Position numbers and translations under genes: made by a program
Notes under the pieces: generated by a model
The model's input: the letters and a program-made list of their open reading frames with translations, nothing else
What the model was told of the DNA's origin: nothing
Database searches by the model: none
NCBI GenBank assembly: GCA_002221725.1
Contig: NJFT01000140.1
Location: forward strand, 1-64,000
Direction of reading: 5' to 3'
DNA from: Scedosporium boydii
Lineage: Eukaryota > Ascomycota > Sordariomycetes > Microascales > Microascaceae
DNA: 64,000 nt
Shown: positions 55,579-64,000 of the stretch, in pieces
Position numbering within the stretch: position 1 is the first letter of the stretch
Layout: each line of letters opens with the position of its first letter

Positions 55579-56489
55579 TAAATGAACTAGTTATCAAAGG
55601 ATACTGGCATGCAGAGTCTAAGGGCTCTTTTTGAGATCCTTGAAAGGTTTCTGATTGTTGGGATTGTGCTCGCTTGTCTCGATGACGCCGGCCGGGGTTT
55701 CTTTCCCCGAGATCTTGTGTGCAAAGAGAGTGTCCCATGGGTCGAATTTTGGCGTCATGCCGCTCTGGTATTTTGGATTCAAAGAATGACCGCTACCTAA
55801 CAGAAAATGCGTTCATCATACTTAGAGCGATTGGGAATAATGCAGACGTTCTTTAAGAGTATCTGAATTGATTTCTTCACGGTTCACCGTATTACCTACG
55901 TTTGATTCTTCAAGGCAAACATGACCGCCCTTGCATCATGGGTACCAGAATGTAGCGCACCGCGCAGTCACCCTGCACTCCACAATCATATCTCCGTGCC
56001 CAGAAATCATATCCCGGCGCTGGGCCTTGGGAAGCGGATAACAATTTCCGACCGTGGGCACTATTGATGAACCCGGTAATGGCCCACAGAATCCGGGCAG
56101 GATGGATGCGTTCCAACACCTGGGAATAACTCTTCGGTGAGGGAAGTATACCCTAGCTAATAATAGCATTTCTGCTACCTTTAACATACCAGACCATATC
56201 GACATACCCATACTGTGACTTGGAGATAATTGGGATTGTATTTGACAGTCAAACTGTCCGAACTTTTGTAATCCGGAGAAACAATAAGATCTGTCCTTTA
56301 TACTTGCAGAATTCAGGACATGCCAGGCAGTTGGGGAAAGCCCGGCCTCGCTGCAACCACGCTTTCCAACTCTCTTCCTCTTCCAGATGCCAAAGCCCAC
56401 AGCTCGTTAGCTAGACACCTAGTGTCAAAAGATGAGGCAAGAATGCAGGAATATTCATAAAATCAAAAGGTTACTCCACATATTTGAGG
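55579..56489. other. Intergenic, one cysteine-rich minus-strand frame
   Basis: A minus-strand frame (55936-56400) contains CWNASILPGFCGPLPG...VGNCYPLP...VECRVTARC and could be an exon of a small secreted protein, but I find no convincing signal-peptide exon. Not called. Confidence 0.3.
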
Positions 56490-58045
56490 TTACCTCCTCG
56501 AGGACCAAAGAGGCCCGCCAAGGTGCCACCCCGCCCTCCTCTGACGTTGAAAGATGCCATCAGGATCATATTTGGCACTGATGGCGTTCAGGAAGGCCTT
56601 CGCACTAGGCCCATAGCTGCCATACACATCTTGGAATGGATTGGCGTAATTCAAGTATATATAGTTGTGCTCCTTACCCAGCCGCTTCGCTTCGGCTTGA
56701 GTTTTCGTGGCTGTGGCGCGCAGTGCTTCCCATACCCGTTCGCCCTGGGACTCATCTGTCCAAAACGGCTCCATGAGGAAAACAAGGAAAGGTTCGGTGT
56801 TAGCCAAGCCGAGGGCATTACCTCCTCTTGAACTCATGGCATCAATAATGTTTTGGGTGACAAAATTCACATCCGCTAGGGCGGATCGCTCCATGCCAGG
56901 AATGCCGAGGAGAGGGTCGACTTCTGCACGCCATGTGTCCATGAAGAATTTGATGATGCGTTTATCGACTTTGGTGCAAAAGGTCCAATATCCATTGTGA
57001 GCTCCCGGCGGGTAGTGGTCCACGATGCTATCCGCTCGGGCTGTCTGGCTGGTAGGGCCGGTGTTGTCCAGGCCGGAAGGGACGGAGAGGAGTTTCTTCA
57101 GAGGTGAGTTTTCATCTGGGGGGGTTGACTTGAGGTTCTCGACATCGGCGTGCCATACCCATTGGCCTTGATGGTTGATCAGACCCAACAGGATACTAGC
57201 GTCCACGTTGTTGACGTTATCCTCGCCGTATTCAATGAAGGCGTCAATAATAGCGTCGCTCTGTTCCAGAGACCAGTTTATGCTACCGCCCCACATGCCT
57301 TGGTACGGATAGACGATGAGCTCTAGCTCTGTGACAATGCCAAAGTTGGCACCACCACCACGAAGACATTTGTAGAGGTCAGGGTAAGACGATTGGCTCG
57401 CTCGCACAACACTACCATCAGCAAGCACCACTTCGAATGACAGTACGTTGTCCAGTGCCCAACCGTGGCGGTTCGAGAAGAATGAGATGCCGCCTGTGAA
57501 ATGTTTTAGCTATTATCTTCTTGAAGGTCGGAGAGTCGGGAATTTCTTTATTACCGGAGATGACGAATCCCCCAACCCCAACCGTGGAAGCTCTACCACC
57601 TACGGCGGTGAGTCCCCGGGGGTTTAGAAAGCCGAAAACGTCTTTCCACATTTTACCCGGGCCGACATGACAAGAGCTCGTATCATCAGATAGCTCGATC
57701 TTATTCAAGAGCTTCAGGTCGATCAGAACTCCGGCGGAGATAGATGACTCTCCTTCGCACCTGCCGTGCCCGCCGCTCTTGATTCCAAATGGACAGCCAG
57801 TTTCGCGCAATATCATGACGGCCAAGGCTACGTCCTGGGTGTTGCGAGGCCGGTAGACGCAGTACGGAGTGCATCGAGATTGGTCTTCGGCCCAGAAACC
57901 TTTTCGCGCCTCGTCGTACGCTGGGGTGCCCTGCAAGAGAGTGCACTCTGGCCGAGCAGTGCTCAGCAGTCTGACCTGCCGTGTCCTAAGTCAGACGATC
58001 TGTCACTTGATGGGGTGGAGGGCAACGTACTGTTCGCGTGTCCAT
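56490..58045 (-). CDS. FAD-linked oxidase, BBE/VAO type, 1
   Basis: Three exons on the minus strand, 58031-58045, 57555-57975 and 56490-57493; 479 aa. The FAD_binding_4 domain has GIKSGGHGRCEGESSISAGV with His75 as the probable covalent FAD anchor, then CHVGPGKMWKDVFGFL and GRASTVGVGGFVISGGISFF without the second (Cys) anchor of bicovalent enzymes. CLRGGGANFGIVTELEL closes the FAD domain. The C-terminal berberine-bridge part is YIYLNYANPFQDVYGSYG and AKYDPDGIFQR. No signal peptide is present, so it probably acts inside the cell, oxidising an alcohol or amine. The 15-nt first exon rests on a GTACGT donor and a CTGACTT branch and is the least certain part. The tail after FQR is longer and more basic than in its paralogue. 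Confidence 0.88.
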
Positions 58046-58179
58046 CTTCGGTTCAGTCCAGTGGGGCAGGTATTCGAGAGAAACCGTTGATAGAGTAAGT
58101 GTAGAGAAGCCAATGTGCACAACTTTAGATGAAGTGGGAGTTGGGATGGTGATCTCACTATAAGATACGCGGAGCTCTT

Positions 58180-58468
58180 TTCCGGGTCTATCTGCAACGC
58201 ATAAGTGCTACTTCCGGGTCACCGTCTCGTTCGAGGCAGGGCGGTGGCGTGAGCAGAGGGAGAGGGGTGGGCTAGCGGGGGAAAGTTCGCGTATCACTCA
58301 CTCGCCGTCGATAGTAGAGGCAAGAAAACGAACCATGAGCGGAGCCCGGACGTTTGCAGCTTGGTGCAGGTAAGAAATCCGTCCACCCACATTAGGACGA
58401 TGCAAGGCGTTAGAAATTTGTCGCATGCAGCATGGGGGCTTGCATGGTCAGATTGCATATTCCGGGTT
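58180..58468. promoter_or_regulatory. Three TTCCGGGT motifs in a divergent promoter
   Basis: TTCCGGGTC occurs at 58180-58188 and 58212-58220, and TTCCGGGTT at 58460-58468, all in the 777-bp spacer between the oxidase and aminotransferase start codons. The embedded CCGG/CGG core is what Zn2Cys6 proteins recognise, and such a regulator lies 3 kb away. Binding is inference. Confidence 0.35.
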
Positions 58469-58822
58469 AGCTTAGCAAGCACTAGCTGGAATCTAAGCGC
58501 TGCACTGATTTATCCTTACCCCCTCCTTCGTCCCTATCTAGGCGCCGACATGATTCACGACCACGATCTATCAAGTTTGACCGAGGTACGTCTCCTCGGC
58601 AAATTGAAGATATCGTTCCGTAATTGACGCTAGGTACTTGGGTCATCAGTCTGTCCGGAACTTCTCGATTCACCCATTACTTGGCCAAGTAGAAATAGGC
58701 TCTCTTACTACTAATATGCCATTCAAGTCTCTGAGGCTTGGTTAAACAAGAGTGTTAGAATACAGAACCGAAATACGTAGATTATGCACAAGACGAGGAT
58801 CCCAGGTGACCAAGGTAATAAC

Positions 58823-60324
58823 ATGGATTTCTCAACTGCGCGGGAGCATCTATCTACGGAGGACTACGTCCATCTCAACGCCCAATACTGCGCCCCAACG
58901 CACACTCCGATCCCCATTGTCCTCGCTGAAGGCCGCGGAGCCCACGTCTGGGATATTGACGGCAATGAATACATTGATTTTCTCAGTGCCTTCTCGGTGG
59001 CAAACCAAGGCCATTGTCATCCTCGCATTGTCAGGACCATGATGGAGCAGTGCCAAAAGCTCCCGCTTTGCACGAGTGCCTTCCAGAATGACAGCTACCC
59101 ATTGCTGTGCAAGAAGATTTGCGAGGTGAATCGCCGCCCCCAGAGATCGTCGCTGCTGCGTCAACGTCCTACCGTGTCGCTAACTTGGATAATGATAATA
59201 GCTACTCCAATATGAAATGGCAGCGTCGATGAGCTCGGGATCTGAAGCCGTGGATCTCGCGATTAAAATTGCCAGGAAATGGGGTTACAATGTCAAGGGA
59301 ATTAAGCCCGACCAGGCCAAAATCCTGACAGTTACCGGTAATTACCATGGCAAGATTTTGGCGCCTCTAGGTGGATCATCATTCGCGAGCATCAAAGAGG
59401 GTTTGTACGCCTTGATTTTCCTTGATGCGAGCCATGGTGTAGTAGCAAAAAGCTGAGAGATTAGCCATACAGGGTTCGGCCCATTCGTCCCCAACATCGG
59501 AACAGATGTTGCTGGGTTTCCTGTCCGTTTTAATGAAATAGAAGACATCCGGAAAGCCTTCGAAGCAAGCGGGAAAGATATTGCGGCCATCATCATAGAA
59601 TGCGTACAAGGTTATGGAGGCTGCCTCCCCGTGGGACCTGGCTATCTACAAGCCGTCGAAAAGCTGTGTGGGGAGCATAACATTCTCTTCATCGCGGACG
59701 AAATCCAAACTGGCTTTGGCCGAACAGGTAGCCTAATGGCGTACCAGCAGGGAAACGTCAAGCCCGACCTCGTTGTCGTTGGTAAGGCCTTGACCGGCGG
59801 CCTGTATCCAATGAGCATGGTGTTGGGTAGCAGGGACATCATGACTCAGATTAAACCTGGAGAGTAAGCCTACTATCAACAATTCACCATAGTGCTAGGC
59901 GTTTCTGTGCTGACGGTAAACCTGTAGACATAGCTCGACTTTTGCTGCGAACCCTTTGTCTAGCGCAATTGCCATGGTGGCCATCGATGTCGTCCTTGAC
60001 GAAGGCCTTTCAGAAAGGGCCCTTCGCCTGGGAGCACAGTTGAGGAATCGCCTGGCCTCAATAAAAACTCCGCCTCAAGCAAACCATAAGGTAACGGGGC
60101 AAGGTCTACTTATGGCCCTGCACCTCGACGAATCGCATCCATCGGGTCGTGTTACGGCGACCCGGCTTTGTAAACTCGCACTGAAAAAAGGCTTGATTGC
60201 CATTCCCACCCAGAATAGGATTCGAATTGCACCTCCATTGACAATCTCAGAGGAGGATCTTTGGAAGGGAGTCAGCATTTTGGAGGAAGCTCTGAACGAG
60301 TTGGTGGTGGTCGAGAAGATTTGA
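58823..60324 (+). CDS. Ornithine-aminotransferase-like PLP enzyme
   Basis: Four exons, 58823-59125, 59202-59400, 59473-59863 and 59928-60324; 429 aa, all phases agree. Class-III aminotransferase signatures are HVWDIDGNEYIDFLSAFSVA, NQGHCHPRI, SSGSEAVDLAIKIARKWGY, TGNYHGKILAPLGG, IIIECVQGYGGCLPV, FIADEIQTGFGRTG (PLP-ring Asp) and VVVGKALTGGLYPMS with the Schiff-base Lys272. Length and order match ornithine aminotransferase, which converts ornithine and 2-oxoglutarate to glutamate semialdehyde. The SAFSVANQGH and NYHGKILAP variants suggest a diverged paralogue rather than the housekeeping copy. An in-frame ATG at 58784 would add 13 residues. It is divergently paired with the FAD oxidase. Confidence 0.9.
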
Positions 60325-60978
60325 TGTTAACTTAGTCCCAACCGGTAGTATCACTGTATATCTCAAAAGATGCAGCGAGATCGATAAATAGGAGACATAG
60401 ACATTAGAAACAGTGAGCGAATATTTGTGAGCCTACTTTCTACGTGAGATTCGATAGGGATGTAGATCCTGCCGAGCAACCCACGCGGAGGAGCCACCGG
60501 CCAACCGACCCCAAAAAGGTGCTGCAAAAAAGTTCACCCCGTGGCAAACGGCGGGCAGCAGAGGTAGGGAATAATAGAGCAAAAATATTCCGTACCGCTT
60601 CCGGATGTGGTAGATAATGGCCAGGTCCATCTGCCGTGTGAACCTAACTTAATGGCCATAATGCATGCCCTTCACAGCCTGATGATGGGCCTATGGTGGA
60701 AAGAACTCTCATCCTACGTCAGTTACATCCATCTCTTATCAGAGAGCCGCGCTTAGATTATGCACATTACTAGGTGGGGCCGGGCGTGATGCATTCCGGT
60801 CCAACTAAAGGCGGGGAAACGTTGAGCACGGAACTCAGCTATCCTCGCCAATGCCACGTTCAGACTCCAGACTGCTGCGGCGTCCACGGGTTCCGAATGT
60901 GATCCAACATTTACAATGTAAACGAAAAATGGATTCCACATTCGATACGTTTCAAGGGGTCAAAACCCGAAGCATTGA
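60325..60978. other. Intergenic, no gene seen
   Basis: Spacer between the aminotransferase and FAD oxidase 2. Nothing supported. Confidence 0.45.
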
Positions 60979-60985
60979 TATAAAA
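60979..60985 (+). promoter_or_regulatory. TATA box of FAD oxidase 2
   Basis: TATAAAA, 114 bp before the ATG at 61093, followed by an A/C-rich leader. Confidence 0.55.
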
Positions 60986-61092
60986 GAACTCGCTGGGAAG
61001 GGATGGCCCTCTAGAAAGTAAACGATTTAGCGTAGAAGTGAATAGCACCAATCAACACTAGGATCAACACACATATCTCTCTCTTGGCAAAT

Positions 61093-62692
61093 ATGGGCCC
61101 GTCATCTGAAGAAGTCGATCCAGCCGCACCAGGCACCTCGCCCACGGTAAGTGTCAACGCTCACCACTGTACGATCTACATCTCCGTAACCATGTCTTAA
61201 CCTGAATAGCGAGACGCAATTGCCGCCCTCTGTTCGCTCTGTCCTGGCCGGGTCATTCTGCCCTCATCCGCCGAGTTCGCCGCCGCCCAGAACTCGTTTT
61301 GGAACGCCCTCCAGCGCCAGAAGACACCAGCCTGCTTTTTCCAGCCGACGACCGTTGATGAGGTGAAGCTGGCGATTGCCGAAGTCCTGCGTGTGAATTG
61401 TCCCTTTGCAGTTAAAGGAGGCGGCCACTCTTCCAACTCGGAGGGGTCAAGCATCCAGGACGGTGTCCAGTTCGATCTCATCAACCTCAATCACATTGAG
61501 ATCGCAGAGGACGAGAAAACTGTTAGAGTCGGACCTGGTGTTCGCTGGGGGCCGCTCCTTCAAGTTCTGGAAAAGCGCGGACTGATAGCTGTTGGCGGAC
61601 GCGATTTCGGTGTCGGTGTTCCTGGGTTCATTTTTGGCGGTAAGTTCTTTTACTCTCATGCGAGCGGAGGATGACATTTATGAATAAGTGATTCTTATCA
61701 TTTCCGAAGGTGGTATTTCATATTACTCTGCCAAACACGGCTGGGGAATCGATAATTTGGTGGCTGTGGATATCGTCCTGCCTAGCGGCAAACTTGCTAC
61801 CATCGATAACGCATCTTACCCTGACCTTAACAGAGCTCTCCGTGGAGGTGGGATCCACAACTTTGGCATTGCAACGAGCTTGACACTCAAGTTGCACCTG
61901 TATAATGGTATGTGGGGCGGTATCAATATCATTCGGGAGAAGCACTTTGATGCAGTCTTCAACACGTACGAAAAGTACACCTGTGACCTGCTCCGAGACG
62001 ACAAAGCCCACTTGATACTGGACTTTTTCCGAGATAACGGCGAGATGCTGGTCTTGCAGTGTATAGGCTATACGGAGCCAACGGCGGATCCGCCTATCTT
62101 CGACGAACTTCGCGGCATACCCAGCACCCTTTGTACTCTCCGGCTTTCTGAGTACAGCGACTTGGCTGCGGAAATTTCCCAGGTGACAGATTCGCGGGGG
62201 AAGCGGAATGCTTATTGGACACTCTCCATGGAGTACGACATTGGCCTGCTTAGATCTGCCTTTACACTCTGGGCCGAGATGACGGAGCCGTATGCGAGCC
62301 GCTTGAGATTCGCTTTCGATGTCAACCACATCACCCCCGCCATGAGGAATAAAGCGGCGGCGGAAGGAGTGGGCAACGTGTATAGCCTAGAGGGTTCAGA
62401 TGAGTCACTCACTAACATCCTGCTCACTGGTGTGTGGGAGGATGAGTCTGACGATAGGGAGGCTATGGCAGTTTTGAGGAGTGTAGGCCTTGCAATCAAC
62501 GCTTTGGCGCGACAGGAGGGTAAGAGCCGCACCTTCGTATACATGAATTACGCAAACCAGGAACAGGATGTTATTGCTGGGTATGGGGAAAAGAACGGGC
62601 AGTTTTTGGAGGAAGTCTCTGCTAAGTATGATCCCGAAGGCGTGTTTCAGAGACTAAACCAAGCGTGTTTCAAGCTCCGAAAAGCAGAGTAG
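61093..62692 (+). CDS. FAD-linked oxidase, BBE/VAO type, 2
   Basis: Three exons, 61093-61146, 61210-61639 and 61710-62692; 488 aa. It starts RDAIAALCSLCPGRVILPSS and continues to FAVKGGGHSSNSEGSSIQDG with His91 as the likely covalent FAD site, KTVRVGPGVRWGPLLQVLEK, GRDFGVGVPGFIFGGGISYY (no Cys anchor), LRGGGIHNFGIATSLTLKLH, and the C-terminal TFVYMNYANQEQDVIAGYGE and AKYDPEGVFQRLNQACFKL. It shares intron positions (before the GGIS motif) and order with the oxidase at 56490, so the two are paralogues, but about half the residues differ. No signal peptide is present. The substrate is unknown; related enzymes oxidise sugars, alkaloids and amines. Confidence 0.92.
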
Positions 62693-63017
62693 ATGTATTT
62701 AATTTTCAAATTTAACGTATTCGACAAGTAAAGCTCACTTTCTAGACCGAGAATCCTCCTCTCGTTATCTACATACTGGATGATACTGCTGTTAATGCCT
62801 CTTTACGCTAACAGAAGGAATTCACGTCTCACAGACAGCATAGGGCTGGTGGACGAGAGCCGCGAGTCAAGAATCAAGATAATGTAGGTTCGCCAAGGCT
62901 TCTCATTATGCTCAGCTGTGTCTAAAGTTGATTATAAGTCAGACCAAAAAAAAAAACAAAAAGAAAACAGCCAATGTATATGATCAAGTGTCTAAATCCA
63001 TCATTGTGAAACGTCGC
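62693..63017. other. Convergent 3' spacer
   Basis: Contains an A-rich run at about 62945-62970. No gene seen. Confidence 0.5.
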
Positions 63018-64000
63018 CTAGAGCGCGTGCAACTCTTTGAGGACGGTGGCCCACCCGTCGTCTTTGGAAAAGGGCAGCGCATCAACAGGGCAAACCGTCC
63101 CCGGCTCCGGGAGTTCCCCGCGCTCAAAATACGCAATGGTCCTCTCTGCTGTGCATTTGGAGGCCTGCGGCAAGATTGTATGCTGATTTTTCCAAGGTTA
63201 GTAACGAGTGATGGCTCTCAAACAGGAATAAAACAAGAAGAAACCTACCCCGTAACCTTCCTGCTCAAGTACGACGCTTCCCTTCCAACTAGAGCTCATG
63301 TTTTTCGCCGATGCGAGCGGCGAGACGGGGTCGTTCTGCGTGCTGATGAGGAGTACCGGATGGGCTGGATCGACGCGAAAGTCGCCGGTGTATCGCTCTT
63401 TGGCGTCCATTTTCCATCGTGAGCATTGGATGGCACTGATGTCGGAAATGTCGCCGCCAAGCCTGCTCAGTGCCCACCTGGTCTTGACGCCAGGTATCAC
63501 GTCGTCGATGGTCTCTAAGCGTATTTGCTTGTCGCCACATTTGATTCCAAGGATGGCATCCGCATCAGGCGGGCTCTCACCGACCAACCCAGTAGCTGCA
63601 CCGGCTAGTTGAGTGAGGATCCCGGTGGCATTCCCGGTTATCAAAACCTCAAGAGCCTGGGCCAAGCGGGGCCAGCGTATCGGAAAGTACATATCGCTGT
63701 AGATCATGCTCTTCAGGGTCGGGTAGTCGACAATGACCCCCGATCCACTAGGGAGGGTTAGCGGGATCGGATTGTACTTGAGCTTGTCGAGAGCGGCGTA
63801 GATGTCTGCCTCGAGCTGATCTGCAGTGCGGTTACCTGCTAGAGGACAGCGGTCACGCGCAGCAACGCACTGGGAGCAGAACCCAGAGAATGCGCTATCC
63901 ACGTCCGTTACTTGCTCCAAGTCCCTTCCATATTGGTTAGTTGTCTTGCCGGCCGATGGTGGAACGAAACAGTTAGGGGCAGACTTACTCCCGGTAATAC
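63018..64000 (-). CDS. TAP-like alpha/beta hydrolase, 3' part
   Basis: Incomplete at the window edge. Exons on the minus strand are 63989-64000 (partial), 63249-63924 and 63018-63182 (stop TAG at 63018). Visible sequence covers the C-terminal half of a tripeptidyl-aminopeptidase-like hydrolase: FCSQCVAARDRCPLAGNRTA, DYPTLKSMIYSDMYFPIRWP, HPVLLISTQNDPVSPLASAK (the acidic catalytic residue in QNDPVSP), and LEQEGYG joined to HTILPQASKC with the catalytic His after the glycine. The end FERGELPEPGTVCPVDALPF matches the TAP-like C-terminal domain of secreted fungal members. The N-terminus, signal peptide and nucleophile lie outside the window. Confidence 0.85.

Noticed and set aside
55936..56400. 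Cysteine-rich minus-strand frame as a secreted protein
   Set aside because: Pattern is suggestive, but no signal-peptide exon or confident splice sites were found. Kept only as a note in the intergenic entry.
1..64000. CRISPR arrays, bacterial insertion sequences, operons
   Set aside because: No regularly spaced repeats of that kind. The window is eukaryotic by intron content and RNA genes.

Overview
The window is genomic DNA of a filamentous ascomycete (Pezizomycotina). The evidence is many protein genes interrupted by GT-AG introns of about 45-150 bp with CTAAC/CTGAC branch-like motifs, a tRNA with an intron 3' to its anticodon, a stand-alone 5S rRNA gene, an AA9 polysaccharide monooxygenase, LaeA-like methyltransferases, a Zn2Cys6 regulator, and a block almost free of CpA/TpG that looks like repeat-induced point mutation (RIP). 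I cannot assign a genus. The region reads as accessory DNA: gene-sparse, rich in small secreted proteins and kinase-like orphans, and containing many broken genes.

Layout. 0-10 kb: AT-rich RIP-like relic (about 0.78-1.72 kb), tRNA-Val(AAC), a broken cysteine-rich secreted-protein gene, an intronless bacterial-looking alpha/beta hydrolase, an 869-aa coiled-coil plus kinase-like protein, and a relic ORF with three stops. 10-20 kb: LaeA-like methyltransferase 1 (nine exons), an 84-aa secreted cysteine-rich protein, a small kinase-like protein, and a broken membrane-protein gene. 20-30 kb: a 1346-aa ascomycete orphan-family protein, an AA9 LPMO (six exons) and a cytochrome P450 (six exons). 30-43 kb: a small secreted-protein candidate, LaeA-like methyltransferase 2 (ten exons), an FAD monooxygenase, unidentified decayed ORFs, a second kinase-like protein, an amidase pseudogene that has lost its catalytic core, a 5S rRNA gene, and a 120-aa secreted protein with six cysteines outside the signal peptide. 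43-50 kb: an S9 peptidase fragment, a GPI-type secreted protein, a hypothetical protein, a P-loop pseudogene with a single nonsense codon, and a PhzF-family protein.

51-64 kb is the most coherent part: an APC-type amino-acid/GABA permease, a divergent Zn2Cys6 activator-type regulator, a vanillyl-alcohol-oxidase/BBE-type FAD oxidase, a divergent ornithine-aminotransferase-like enzyme sharing a 0.78-kb promoter that carries three copies of TTCCGGGT, a second FAD oxidase paralogue, and a TAP-like alpha/beta hydrolase running off the window. I infer an uptake and amine/amino-acid oxidation (or small-molecule tailoring) cluster. No PKS or NRPS backbone gene is visible in the window.

Several relics carry in-frame TAG/TAA codons explainable by single C-to-T (CpA to TpA) changes, so weak RIP-like decay beyond the obvious repeat is a plausible common cause. 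All exon structures are hand-spliced from consensus sites, phase and family resemblance. No alignments were run.
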